Shown one piece after another: positions 11,374 through 24,600 of a DNA stretch of 64,000 nt. Position numbers and translations under genes: made by a program. The stretch's first letter is position 1. Each line of letters begins with the position of its first letter. This DNA is from Apium graveolens. Lineage: Eukaryota > Streptophyta > Magnoliopsida > Apiales > Apiaceae. The stretch covers positions 222,700,090 to 222,764,089 of the forward strand of contig NC_133649.1 of assembly GCF_009905375.1 (NCBI RefSeq). Direction: 5' to 3'. The notes beneath the pieces were generated by a model. That model had not been told where the DNA came from. It ran no database searches and was given only the letters and a program-made list of their open reading frames with translations.

Positions 11374-14058
11374 TCAAGTGGACAATAAAACGGCACTAAC
11401 CACCTCATGGTTTTCCGTATCCCCATAGTAATGCTTCAACCTCTGTCCATTCACCTTGAACGCTTGGCCTGGATTATTCTCAAAAATCTCCACCGCTCCA
11501 TGTGGAAACACAGTTTTGATAACAAATGGCCCTGACCACCTCGAATTCAATTTCCCAGGAAAAAGACGGAGACGAGAGTTGAACAAAAGAACTTGTTGCC
11601 CTGACACAAATGATTTGAGCACTAGACCCCTACCGTGCCACCTCTTGACTTTCTCCTTATACATTTTGTTGTTCTCATATGCTTGAAGTCGAAACTCATC
11701 GAGTTCATTCAATTGAAGCATCCTCTTCTTACCAGCTGCATCCATATCAAGGTTCAGCTTCTTCAAAGCCCAATACTCGTTATGCTCGAGCTCCACCGGC
11801 AAATGATAATTTTTACCATAAACCAACTGAAACGGTGACATACCTGGTGGAGTCTTGTATACTGTTCGATACGCCCAAACAACTTCATCTAGCTTCAAAG
11901 ACTAATCCTTCCTTGATGGACATATAACTTTCTCTAGAATACGCTTGATCCCTATGTTAGATACCTCATCTTGACCATTAGTCTGAGGATGGTAGGCTAT
12001 AGCAATGCGATGATTCACATTATATCACTGCATCATAGCAGTGAACTTGCAATTGCAGAAATATGATCCCTCGTCACTGATTATGACTCTTGGAGTCCCA
12101 AATCTTGTGAATATCTGCTTATGAAGAAAATTTAGCACTACCTTCGCATCATTCATCGGCAAAGCCTTGACTTCATCCCATTTTGAGACATAATCAACCG
12201 CCAATAAGATGTACCGATTATTGCAAGATGAGACTAATGGCCCCATGAAGTCAATTCCCCAAACATCGAAGACCCCAACCTTGAGAAGCACATTAAGAGG
12301 CATCTCATCCCTCTTAGACATATTACCAACACGCTGGCATCGATCACACTTCAAAACGAACCGATGTGCATCCTTAAATAATGTAGGCCATAAGAATCCT
12401 GCTTAAAGGATACGAGTTGTTATCTTCTCTCCATCATAGTGGCCTCCATAAATAGTCGAATGACAGTCTCGCAAGATACCCTCCATCTCGCAAGATGCCC
12501 TCCATCTCGCTGTACGGAATATATCTCCTGATGATTTGGTCAGCTCCTTGCCTAAACAGAAATGGCTCATCCCACATATACCACTTACCTCATGAAGAAA
12601 CTTTTTTCTTTGAGCAAAAGACAAGTCTGGAGGCATAATGTTGCTCACAAGGTAGTTCACAATGTCTGCAAACCGCGGTTCTTCTTCTTACACCCCAAAC
12701 AGCTGCTCAATGGGAAAAGACTCATTAATTAATATCTTATCATGTGAAGTTGCACTTGGATCTTCCAACCGAGATAGATGATCAGCAACTTGATTCTCAG
12801 TACCCTTCCTATCCTTGATCTACGATTCGAACTCTTGAAGTAAAAGAACCCATCAAATCAATCTAGGCTTCGAGTCCTTCTTCAAGACAAGATAGCGAAT
12901 TGCAGCGTGATCAGTGAAAACTGTCACTTTCATCCCAAGCAAATAAGATCGAAACTTCTCAAAATCGTAGACAATGGCTAAGAGTTCTTTTTCAGTATTA
13001 TAGTTCAATTGAGCACCATTGAGGGTCTTACTAGCATAGTAGACCACATGGAATATGTTTTTCTATCTCTGTCCAAGAACTGCTCCAACTGCATAGTCAC
13101 TTGCATCGCACATCATTTCAAAAGGCTCATTCCAATCAGGTGCAATTATGACAGGTGCCGTGATTAAACTCTTCTTTAAGATCTCAAAGGCAGCTAGGCA
13201 CTTATCATCAAACTTGAAAGGGACATCTTTCTCTAAAAGATTACACAAGGGTTTAGAGATTTTAGAGAAGTCCTTGATGAACCACCAATAGAAACCCGCA
13301 TGGCCAAGAAAGTTGCGGACTCCCTTAACAGAAATTAGTGGAGGAAGATTTTTAATGACCCCCACCTTGGCTTTATCCACCTCAAGACCTTTACTAGAGA
13401 CCTTGTGCCCAAGAATGATGCCCTGTTGCACCATAAAGTGACATTTCTTCTAGTTGTGGACCAGATTGGTCTCAACACACCTTTTAAGAACGGTGCTAAA
13501 ATTTTGCAAGCACTCATCAAAAGAATCACCAAACACAGAGAAATCATCCATAAAAATCTCTACATTCTGACCAATCGTGTCAGAGAAAATGGCCATCATA
13601 CATCTCTGAAATGTGGCAGGTGCACCACACAACCCAAAAGAAACTCTTCTGAAGGCAAAAGTATCGAACGGAAAAATGAATGTAGTCTTTTCCTGATCTT
13701 CTGGAGCAATACAAATCTGATTATAACCCGAATAGCCTTCTAGAAGATAATAGTACTCATTCCCAGCCAACCTGTCAAGCATCTGATCAATGAATGGAAG
13801 AGGGAAGTGATCTTTCCTTGTAGCTTTATTCAGCTTCCTGTAATCTATGCAAACTCTCCACCCCGTGACTGTTCGAGTAGGAATGAGCTCATTCTTCTCA
13901 TTAGCAACCACTGTGATACCTCCTTTTTTCGGCACACACTGGACTGGACTCACCCAAGAACTGTCAGAAATAGGATAGATGATCCCTGCATCCAGCCACT
14001 TGAGATTTTCCTTCTTCACAACCTCTTTCATTATCGGATTAAGCCTTCTTTGTTTCAT
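11374..14058 (-). pseudogene. Athila-type pol (RT, RNase H, integrase), element E
   Basis: Reading leftwards: RT starts at the truncated right end (WLDAGIIYPISDSSWVSPVQ, VCIDYRKLNKATRKDHFPLP) and keeps the catalytic IFMDDFSVFG near 13555. RT thumb and RNase H follow at 13434-12853 ([47 protein letters not shown]). The integrase zinc region is at about 12660-12320 (CDRCQRVGNMSKR), the catalytic core at 12300-12025 (DVWGIDFMGPLV, VIISDEGSYFCN) and the C-terminal part at 11898-11374. At least five stops or frameshifts separate these blocks. gag, protease and the 5' LTR are missing: the sequence stops at about 14056, next to unrelated repeat DNA. In sequence it is closely related to element C, in the opposite orientation. 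Confidence 0.9.
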
Positions 14059-14441
14059 TTCGAGTCAGGCATAATTCGAGCCAAGATTAATCGAGTCGAG
14101 CCAAGTTGGCTCGTTTAGTTAAGCGAGCCTAAATCTCTGCCCAAACTTGACTCGTTTAATTTCATGAGTCGAGTCGAGCCGGCTCGTTTAGCTAAACAAG
14201 TCAGTTTTAATGAGTCGGGCGAGCCGACTCATTTAATTTTACACTTGATCGAGCCTAAATCTCTACCCAAACTCGGCTCCTTTAATTTCACGAGTCGAGC
14301 CGAGATGGCTCGAGCAATTAAACGATCCAGAACTTCTATCCGAAATCGGCTCGTTTAACTAAATGAGCCAAGTCGATTCCACTTAAACGAGTTTGAGCCG
14401 GGCGAGCTCGCGAGCCGCCCGACTCGAATTACATCCCTAGT
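14057..14441 (-). mobile_element. Truncated hAT-like repeat with TCGAGCC-rich tandem units
   Basis: Ends with CATCCCTA (TAGGGATG on the minus strand), a terminus typical of hAT-type elements. The body is rich in CGAGTCGAGCC and GGCTCGTTTA words and contains a ~128-bp unit twice (GAGCCTAAATCTCT at about 14123 and 14251). The other terminus is missing; the element abuts the broken pol of element E. No transposase is present, so it is a non-autonomous or MITE-like fragment. Family assignment rests on the terminus only. Confidence 0.45.
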
Positions 14442-14471
14442 AATAGGCATACCGTTAGGATTCCCGAGTAT

Positions 14472-14828
14472 TTGTGTTCTTGTGGGAAATGGAAAATGTA
14501 TTGTATTCCTTATTCTCATGTTATTTCCTGTTGTGCGCATTTTAAATTGATCCATGAATCGTTGGTTGATGAAATTTATAGATTAGAAAATGTATCGATG
14601 GTTTACAATGGTGTTTTTGAACCCATTCCGAGCAAAGGAGATTCTCGTTGGCCGATGGGTATTAACTTTCCAAACATGATCCATGACAAAAATGTTGAGA
14701 AAAAAAAGGGAAGAAGGAAGTCCACGAGGTACCAGAATGCGATGGATTTTCAAGCACCTAAGGGGAAGAATGAGTTGTTTAGTGAAATGTGTTTAGTAAT
14801 AACATTGGCTAAAAATGTATTGAATTAG
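14472..14828 (+). pseudogene. MULE transposase C-terminal fragment (SWIM zinc finger)
   Basis: The frame begins with CSCGKWKMYCIPYSHVI, a SWIM/PMZ-type zinc finger (C-x-C...C-x-H). The third cysteine, normally in 'IPCSH', is Tyr here. It is followed by DEIYRLENVSMVYNGVFEPIP, WPMGINFPNMI and a basic stretch (KKKGRRKSTRYQNAMD), the usual order at the C-terminus of plant MuDR-like transposases. The frame ends at a TAG near 14826. Together with the fragment at 4554-4871 it is the remnant of one MULE interrupted by retroelement E. Confidence 0.75.
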
Positions 14829-15720
14829 GAGATTTTTATTGATCATTTATATGTATTTATGAGTTTTGTTGTTAATTTAATTGAATGCTTTAATTTCGGT
14901 AATTAGCAACATTTCTTAGTGTTTTTCTGTATTTAGCAAAAAATTAAAAAATTCCAGTAGCTAGGAAAAAGAACAAAAGCTTCTGATAATCAAAGACCAA
15001 AACGGAACTTCATTCCAAGTTTGAAAGAAAACGTTGTTTCACCTAGCGTTTTATAGCTTCAAACATTTCTTCGTTTCACGTTTTATGTATCTCTTTTTTT
15101 AATTCATTTAAACAGTTTTTCCTGTAACGTTTTAATTTCAAACATTTTTTAATGTAACGTTTTATCTGTTTAACTAAATATTTAGTAATATTTATTTTAG
15201 TAAAAAAAGACAGCAAAACTGATTATAATGTAGCGCGTTTTGTCTATCTTTTTTATTTAAAAATACGGTTAACAGTGTTTCGTGTAGTATTCTAGCACAA
15301 AACACTTTTTAATGTAACATTTTATTTGTTTGATTAAATATTCAGTTGAATTTATTTTAATAAAGAAAGACAGTAAAATGAATTATTATTCAGCATTTTA
15401 TCTACCTTTTTTTATTTAAAAACACGGTTAACAGTGTTTCGTATCGCGTTTTAGGTTAAAATGTTTTTTAATGTAACGTTTTATCTAATTTTACTAATTA
15501 TTTAGTTAAATTTATTTTAATAAAGAAAGCGAGAAAAACGGAATATGATGTAGCGTTTTTGTGTTTTTAATTTGTAAAACGGTTCACGAAGTTGCGTTTT
15601 TGGTTTTTATAAAAAAATAAAACGCTGGACGAAGTTCTGTTATAAAATGACATTTTAGGTCATTAATTTCAAAAATGACATTTTGGACCATAAGTTACAT
15701 TTCAGTGACATTTGAGGCCA
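14829..15720. repeat. Right MULE flank with ~162-bp tandem repeats
   Basis: Non-coding. A unit containing 'atttattttaataaagaaagacag', an ACGGTTAACAGTGTTTCGT word and a TAATGTAACGTTTTAT word recurs with a period near 162 bp (gacag-type landmark at about 15210, 15371 and 15532), giving about three imperfect copies between 15130 and 15620. Tandem repeats near transposon ends are common in MULEs. The outer terminus could not be defined. Confidence 0.6.
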
Positions 15721-17286
15721 CCACCCTCAAAATAACGCAACTTAATGAACTTGGTGCTTATTGTGTGCCATTTGGAATAAAATAGGTCGAGTATTCAAAT
15801 TGACATGAGTCAAAATATATAAGTAACTCATGGTTTTAAAAATCGAAAATCGAAATTAACCGATTGATATACCGATTAAAGATTAAGCGATAAATTGGGG
15901 ATTAATCATAATAATAAATCGGATATCTATAAACACGTGTCAAGATATTACCTAAGATTTGGGTATCTATCTAGTATATGGGCTCGAATAATTATTGAGC
16001 CCCGAGTCTTTTTTTATTTCAATCTATAATATTTATATGTATATAACTATATAAGTATCATATTTATCTAGTCATGATATGTGCCCATTGTGGGTCATCT
16101 TCCCCAATATGCCATCTTTCCACTTCAGTTTTTGGAGGAATACAGTCGGAGAGTGTCTGAAACAAGAGGTTTTATGATTATCATGAAAAGATGTCATTAT
16201 AAAATTTATAATCTTAACTTTTACATTCTACTAAACATAAAAAAATTGTCAATTTCTTCATCTTTTTTCTTATCTTCCCTATTTTTTATATTAATATCTC
16301 TAAGTGAATTGTTATTCTTACGTAACTTCATTACAAAGTTTAACTTGCCAATGAAATTTTGGCGATGATAAAAAGAAGTATATGATTTCAATCTCACAAA
16401 TCAGACACGTATTCCAAGTCATGTCTCGTGTCAAGTCGGGTCGACAGACGTATGATGCAAAAAATATCGAGTTGGAGTAAGGTACAATATAACGTGTCCT
16501 AAAAATCTATATAATAAAAACATAATAACGTTGAATGTAAAAGAAACATACAAAATTATTCTATTAAAGTTACAATAACAACCGTTTCGTATTTTAGGAA
16601 TATCGAAATATCAAATGTATATTATTTACTAAACTAATTCAGGTTTTAGAGTCGAAAATACTGATCGAACTTATACCAATTACTGGACTTAAATAAATTG
16701 AGACACACATGTTAAAAGATTGATGCAAAATAAACTGATTCAATCATAACATTTGAAAATAAATTAGGAAATAAAATGTAACCCGTGCTTTAGACTGGTT
16801 ATCATGCTAGTTATTAATTATTCAAATACACTCATTCTAATCCATATGGGATGTTATAAATGTCCTATGATCAACATCTTGCGACTCTACAGACAAATTT
16901 ACGAAAACCGAATTTGCACTTCCGAACAACGAGAATATCATTTATAATAGTCACATCTAAATATATAGTGGAGCCAACAACCCACCACACTAATCTAAAA
17001 TTATGGGCTAGTTATCAAATACATGACTCATTGTGTCCAATGTATCAATTTAATAACTTATTGTAAATTTGACTTAATTTGGATACTAATTTAAATAACC
17101 GTATTGATAATATCAATTTTCAATGATTAAGTTGATATAAAATTTTAATTTTTCAATGACTAGGTTGATTGAAGAATTTAAATTAGTAAATAAATTAAGT
17201 TAAATTTTATAATGGATGACCAAACCCATACATTTTGACCTAATTAGTCGTGTCTTTGATAATTAACTCTTAAAATTATCCGTATT
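15721..17286. other. AT-rich intergenic DNA, no gene seen
   Basis: Only short frames (16081-16368, 16860-17066) with low-complexity or unrecognisable translations. No repeat family or RNA gene was recognised. Confidence 0.6.
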
Positions 17287-17453
17287 TGTCGGTAAATATA
17301 TAAAAATAAATATTAATTAGAGTTTTCTTAGCTGTGAATGGTAGATTCCAGAAGGTTTGTAATTGGTTTCAGACTTTTCGTATTGTAAAGATGAGACATT
17401 ATATATTGTCAATAATATACCAACCCCAATCAGGAACTTAATTCTATCTAGCA
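17287..17453 (+). repeat. 5' LTR of copia element A
   Basis: TGTCGGTAAATA...CTAGCA, matching 58282-58402 (TGTCAGTAAATA...). It is followed at once by TGGTATTCAGAGC (17454-17466), an initiator-Met PBS with one inserted T. Confidence 0.8.
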
Positions 17454-17561
17454 TGGTATTCAGAGCCTCCATCCTCTGACATCCTCTTGATCCTCAACTC
17501 TAGCTTTCCTTTTCTTTTTTTTTCTTCTTTTTCTTCGTCGCTCCGCTGCTCTTATCTCTCC

Positions 17562-18219
17562 ATGGCTGAAAAATTGTCATCGTCATATCTTCATCTTGCA
17601 CAGACAGTGCATAATATTAAGAATTTAGTTCCCCTAACTCTTGATCTACAAAAAGTCCAATATCACACATGGGAAGAGCTTTTTCAAGTTGTGGTTCGTG
17701 CCCACAACGTCCTGGATCATATTGACGATCCCAAGACATCTCCTCCCAACTCTGAAGTTTCTTCTGCCAAATGGAAACAACTAGATGTTGTTGTTCTTTC
17801 TTGGATATATGGAACAATCTCCGAAGACCTCCTGCTCACTATTATAAAACCCGGTTCAACCGCACGTGAAGTATGGCTTCATGTCAAAAATCTCTTTTAT
17901 GACAACAAGAGTGCTCGGGCTGCAGATCTTGATAACCAATTCCATCACATTAATCTTGAGAATTATCCTAATGTCACCGCTTATTATCAGCAGCTTAAGT
18001 CACTTGCAGATCAACTCAAAGATGTTGATAAAATAATGAGTGATCAACGATTGGTTTTATAGTTAATCAACGGTTTAACCCCGGCATTTGATAGTGTTGG
18101 GAGCATAATTAGCCACATGAATCCTCTTATATATTTTTTGACTGCCAAAAGCATGCTTGTGCGTGAGGAGACTCATTGTAATCGCTCCTCAGGCCCCTCT
18201 GTATTTGTAGCACCTTCAC
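17562..18219 (+). pseudogene. Copia element A gag, N-terminal part
   Basis: ATG at 17562 (MAEKLSSSYLHLAQTVHNIK), preferred over the earlier ATG at 17487, which would add a hydrophobic unrelated leader. It contains the UBN2-type copia gag region: YHTWEELFQVVVRAHNVLDHIDD, then LSWIYGTISEDLL and AREVWLHVKNLFYDN. A TAG at 18060-18062 interrupts the frame, which remains recognisable (LINGLTPAFD, AKSMLVREE) until the insertion point of element B at 18219. The remainder of gag resumes at 30906. Confidence 0.85.
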
Positions 18220-21200
18220 TGTGGCGCCCTCCAAACCCGGGTCAGAAGTTTGGGGTCCACACACACACCTTAATTATAACCTGCTTATAACATTAATAAA
18301 GATAATAATAATATATGCAGTGACCCTACTTATCAACCACCACGGACCGCGACAGGTTAAAGTATGCACACAAGCCAACACACTAATATATTACAAACCG
18401 TTCAAATCCCAACTATTTCAAACTCACACTGAGTATCAAACATTATTACAAACTTTTACAAACTTAAATTATCCCAAAAGAAGTCTACTAGCTCAACTTC
18501 CTCAACCTGAACCCCTAGCTCTCGCGCTGGACTGGGGATCCTCGCTACCAACTGGTTCCTTTTTAACTGGAAAGAATATAAACAACATCGCACAAATGAG
18601 CTAACTAGCTCAGCAAGTCACAATAACAAAACTGAGAATAATGATCATCAGGTGACTATGATTATGATATCAAATGAACATTGGATTATGATTTAGAATT
18701 GGATAATATACTTTTAATTTAAAAAAAAAACAAGGTTAGGCTGCTGATCAGTCACGCACTAACCCCGAGCAAGGCACACATCATTGCTCTAACTACTGGA
18801 TCCAAGGCACACATTGGCCTAACTTGACCATTATATGGTCTGACCACGAATCTGGTCCATAATTTTATAAAAACAATCCAATTCTAACATAATAACAGAA
18901 TATGCAATAATAAACAATAACCAGAATCATTAACAACAATGAGTGTTTAATAATGAAAGGGTTTCAATCTTTGAAAGGATCAATAAAGTAGTTTAAAAGC
19001 TTAAATGCTGGTTAATGAAAGAATTGGATAACAAAAGAATCAATATTTCAGGGTTTCAAAGATTTGGGCTCTCAAAGCATAGGATACAATGGTTGAATGT
19101 ACAAGTAATTCAGTTCAGTGTTTGGGATTTTGTTTGCATGTATTTATGAAATAGTATCGTATACTTGAGGTTCGAGTTTGGGTTTATAATAATCAATGGT
19201 TTAGAAAGAATATGGTTCATGGCTCAAAAACAATAACTAAAATCAGGGTTTCGGTTTCCGTGCTTCAAAGCACTTGCAATGTCAACAAGACTATCAAGAA
19301 TTTCAATATCTCGAGAAAGTTCAGAACACTTGCCTGGAATTAGCTTACTACTCTGTACGCGCTTCCAATCACAATCGTCTTAATCCTCAACTATCTGTTT
19401 CCCTTTCCTACGCCTTGCCACTTCTGCTCACATATCATAAGCATCTATCAATTATCGACTCACAAGATTCTATTCAACGCACACTTCTATCTACCCTTCG
19501 TTTTACCCAAATCCGATTAACGGATTGAAATCTATGCAATAACCAAGTAAATGTCGAGTATATACACTGATAGTCAAACACCCAGTCACGTATAACACAT
19601 AATACATCACGTAATCAAAGACATATCATTTATAAAGAGGTCTCGGTCATAAATAGGCTTTCTGGTATTTTAAAATAATTTTTAAAACATTTTTCGGAAT
19701 TAAAACGGGTCGTTGGATCAATTTCGGGTTAATAAACAGGGTTCGATTGGCCAATTCTGGCTCCGAAACAATTTTAGAATAATTATCGAGCCTTGAAAAT
19801 AATTTAAAATAATATTTTAAAGCTCAAAACTATTTTTCAGAATTGTTAAATTATTTTTAATAATTAAATCTAATTAAATAATTAATTAAAAATCAATTAA
19901 TAATTAATTAAATCAATTAATCAATTAATTTTCGAATTAATTGACTAATTAATCAATTAAAAATTAACTGAAATTAATTAAATAATTAATTCAGATTTAT
20001 TTGTGAATTAAAAATAATTTTCAGAATTAAAATAATAATTTTTAGAATTTTCAGAAATTAAAAACAAATTTTTATAATAAAAATAAATGGGAAATATGAT
20101 TTTTAAACATTTTTAAAACAGGAATCCTATTTTTGCAAAGTCTGGAAACTACAGGGACCAAACTGCATCGTTTTCAAAAGTTCAGGGACCAAACTGCAAT
20201 TTTTACAGTCAGTCGCCGGAAAATACAGGGGTGGCCGGAGATCACGATTCCGGCCTCCTCACCTTGCCACAAGCTCCAGATCACATCTACACAATACCAG
20301 GAACACAACCATGCAATCAAAAGAACCTAACAATCCCTAAGTTGGCCGGAATTTGGCCGTGAAATTTCCCAGTTTCCGGTGAACATCGGAAAACTTCAAA
20401 ACACAACTCCCTTCTCTACAGACCTCGTTGGTTCATGAAACTTATACGACTGGATTGCAAATTTCACAGAGAACACAACCCACTATAATACAACATCAAT
20501 CTATCACAGAATAAGAAACCCCCAAATTTCAATTAAGAACATTCATACGGGTTATAAACCCTAATTTTAAAATTCGAAAATCAAACTCAAATTTGAACAT
20601 GTTATTGAACTCCAAATCAGACGTATGACATATGAAAATCATCAGGAAAACAAGCTCTACAACATGCAATCATCAAATCATACAAACAATCATCCGAACA
20701 AAAATTCATATTTTTAATAAAATAAATTCGAAAATAATTAAATTTTTAGAAATTCAACCTTTGATTCTGCAGGTGTATGGATTACAGATTCTGATAGAGC
20801 TTCTCAAGACCTTCAAATCCAGTACTCGAGCTTTTCAAACAAAGATCACTAACACCTTCAAAAGTTGGTTTGATTCTCAGAAAGGTTTATGAATATATGA
20901 TTTTTCTCTGTAAAATTATATATTTATCTGTCTGCAATTGATTTTTATACGAAATAAAATACGGTAAAAGGCTATTTATAATTACGGAAAATTAGTATCC
21001 CGTTGGATCATTCCAGATATAAAATGGTACGTTTATTTATAAAAACTGATCCAAACGGTATCGGTTTTCGGGATAATTATCCAAATCAGTACAACTTGTA
21101 CTGCGGTCTTGGTCTCAGCACCCAGTTACACGTACTACGAAGTGATAATTGGGATAGTTTAATAAAAAGCTCCCGTTTATCGAAAATACGGGTTTTATTA

Positions 21201-21661
21201 ATTTACCGAAATGAATATTGTATCGAAAATATTGTGCCGGGACCCGCGCAGGACAAACCGTACGCCGGATCGAAAAAGTCGAAACATGGAAAATGCTCGG
21301 AATATTACAATTAGGTTAGGAAGGAGTTCTCGGTAGAGTTTCGGGTTCCAAAAACGTAACAACGGTTGACGTCGGTTGGTTCCCGTTTTATAAAATAGAT
21401 TCTAATTACCCGGAAAAAGATTTTAAAAAAATTTTATATGATTCTTATAAATCTATAAATCAACATAAAAATAATTAGGAAGATATAACAATTATCTATA
21501 TTTTATTTTGGACATATAAAAATTAAAATATTCAATTAACATTATTTTTGAATATTCAAGTACATATATCACTTAACAATTAACTCACAGAATAGATACT
21601 GAACACACATATTAATTATTTAATAGTAAAAATAATTACACGTTATATCCCGGATATTACA
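18220..21661 (-). repeat. 3' LTR of chromovirus B
   Basis: On the minus strand starts TGTAATATCCGGGATATAAC and ends GGCGCCACA. It contains a ~200-bp AATTAATTAA-rich low-complexity tract (about 19843-20030). Several 65-127-codon + frames inside recur identically in the other LTR and are not genes. Confidence 0.93.
19843..20030. repeat. AATTAATTAA-rich low-complexity tract in LTR
   Basis: Nearly continuous ATTAATTAA/TCAATTAAT words; the same tract is at about 29082-29269 in the other LTR. It is a candidate matrix-attachment or nucleosome-poor segment, but this is only inferred from composition. Confidence 0.6.
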
Positions 21662-21675
21662 TCCTTCCCCCCTTA
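21662..21675 (-). other. Polypurine tract of chromovirus B
   Basis: AAGGGGGGAAGGA on the minus strand, directly before the 3' LTR terminus TGTAATATCC. It lies about 25 bp after the gag-pol stop at 21700-21702. Confidence 0.85.
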
Positions 21676-21699
21676 AAAGGATTCTGTCCTCGGAATCTC

Positions 21700-24600
21700 C
21701 TAAGAAAATAAATGAGGGTACTTTTCTCTCATATCACTTTCTAATTCCCAGGTTGACTCTTCAACCTTTGGGTTTCTCCACAATACTCTTACTAACTTTA
21801 CCACTTTATTTCTTAATATTTTCTCTCTTTCCTCTAAAATCTCTATTGGATTCTCTACATATGATAAGTCTGCCTGAAGCTCTATTGGCTCATATTCTAT
21901 TACATGCCTGGAGTCTGGATTATATTTCTTGAGCATCGATACATGAAAAACATTGTGAATGTGCTCCATGTGCGGAGGTAACGCCAATTCGTAAGCGACT
22001 TTGCCAACGCTCTTTAGGATCTCAAAAGGTCTGACATATCTTGGGCTTAGCTTCCCTTTCTTCCCAAACCTCGTTAGTCCTTTCCACGGTGATACTTTCA
22101 ATAATACCAAGCTCCCTTCTTCAAATTCCATGTCTTTCCTTGACTGGTCTGCATACCTCCTCTGACGATTTTGTGCGGCTATTAATCTTTTCTGGATAAG
22201 TTTAACAACTTCCTTCGTCTGCTGTACCAATTCAGGTCCGAGTATTTTGCGTTCTCCTACTTCGTTCCAATACAATGGAGATCTACATTTGCGTCCATAA
22301 AGGGCTTCATAAGGTGGCATCCCAATGCTGGCGTGATAACTGTTATTATAAGCAAATTCTACCAGGGGTAAATGCTCGTCCCAACTTCCTTTGAAATCAA
22401 TAGCACAAACACGTAGCATGTCCTCGATGGTCTGGATTGTTCTTTCACTTTGGCCGTCCGTCTGCGGGTGATAGGCCGTACTCATATTCAATTTTGTTCC
22501 CAAACATTCTTGAAAACTCTTCCAAAATCTTGAATTAAACCTTGGATCTCGATCAGATACGATAGACACTGGAACTCCATGACGAACTACAATTTCTTTT
22601 AGGTACATATGGACTAGCTTGTCGAGCGAAAATCTTTCATTTATAGGCAGAAAATGAGCTGACTTGGTAAGTCTATCCACTATAACCCAAATGGCATCAT
22701 GATTAGCCCTTGTCCTTGGTAATCCAACTATGAAATCCATGGTAATATGTTCCCACTTCCATTCTGGAATCTCCAATGGCTGTAGCAATCCGCTTGGTCT
22801 CTGATGCTCTGCTTTAACTCTCTGACAGGTATAATATTTGCTAATCCATTCCGCAATTTCCCTCTTCATATTTGGCCACCAATAATTCTTCTTTAAATCT
22901 TTATACATTTTGGTACTTCCTGGATGGATGGAATATCTTGAACTATGTGCCTCTTGTAAAATTTCATTCTTTAACTCCGTCACTGGTGGAATCCAAACCC
23001 TTGAAGAAAACCTAAGAATACCTTGATCATCTTGTTGCGTGTATAATTCCTCACCTACCAAACTATTTATATCTTGATCCATTACCTCTTTCTGGCATCT
23101 CTTTATTTTCTCCAATAACTCCGGGTGGAAAATCATACTGTACACTCTTGCTTCCTCAGGCTTGCAAACTCTAACCTCCAATTCTAATTTCTGAAATTCT
23201 TTATATATTTCTTCAGGTACAGATAACACATTTAACCTTTCCTTCCGACTTAACGCATCTGCTACAACGTTCGCCTTACCGGGATGATAATTAATCGAGC
23301 AATCATAATCCTTGATCAATTCTAACCATCTTCTTTGCCTCATATTAAGTTCCTTCTGGGTAAATATATATTTCAAACTTTTGTGATCCGTGAAAATCTC
23401 ACACTTTTCTCCATACAAATAATGTCTCCAAATTTTCAAAGCAAAAACTATAGCTGCTAGCTCTAAGTCATGAGTAGGGTATTTCTGTTCGTGTGGTTTC
23501 AATTGTCTTGACGCATAAGCAATCACCTTGTCGTGCTGCATAAGAACACATCCTAGTCCTTTATGAGAAGCATCGCTATAAATTACGAAATTCCCTTGAT
23601 CATCTGGAAGTGACAAAACAGGTGCCGTGATTAATCTCTGCTTCAATTCTTGAAAACTTTCTTCGCACTTGTCGTTCCATATAAACTTTTCATTCTTTCG
23701 TGTAAGCTTTGTTAATGATGTGGCAATCCTTGAGAAATTCTGAACAAATCGACGATAATATCCCGCTAATCCTAGGAAACTTCTTACCTCAGTGGGTATT
23801 CTCGGTCTCTCCCAATTCGTAATTGCTTCGATCTTTTCCGGGTCCACTTTGATCCCTTCGTTACTGACTATGTGTCCTAAGAACTGAACTTCCTGTAGCC
23901 AAAACTCACACTTCGACAGTTTAGCATATAACTTCTTTTTCCTTAAAATCTCCAAAGCCGTTCTCACATGTTCCGCATGATCCTCTTTTGTCTTGGAATA
24001 GATTAAAATATCGTCTATAAACACAATAACAAACTTATCCAAATACTCTTTGAAAATTCTATTCATCAGGTCCATAAACGCTGCTGGGGCGTTGGTCAAT
24101 CCAAAAGACATCACTAGAAATTCATAATGCCCATACCTTGTTCTGAAAGCTGTCTTTGGTATATCTTCTGGCTTGATCTTTAGTTGATGATATCCCGATC
24201 TTAAATCAATTTTGGAGAAATACTTGGCTCCCTTCAATTGGTCAAACAAATCATCGATTCTGGGTAACGGATACTTGTTTTTGATTGTCAGCTTATTGAG
24301 CTCCCTATAGTCAATGCACAGTCTCATGCTTCCATCTTTCTTCTTGACAAATAATACCGGGGCTCCCCACGGGGATACGCTGGGTCTAATTACTCCTTTT
24401 TCTAACAATTCTTGCAATTGCCTTGCTAGCTCTTTCATCTCAACAGGCGCCATTCTGTACGGGGCTTTGGACACCGGTTCTGTTCCAGGTTCTAAGTCGA
24501 TCGCAAATTCAATTTCTCTATCTGGAGGAAGTCCTGGTAATTCGTCGGGAAATACGTCTGGAAATTCATTCACTACTGGAATATCTTCAAGTTTTGCTGG

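Noticed and set aside
18221..21314. Several + strand ORFs of 65-127 codons (18221, 19274, 20133, 20632, 21003), repeated at 27460-30553
   Set aside because: They occur twice because the LTR of element B occurs twice, lie antisense to the element, and have no recognisable domain.
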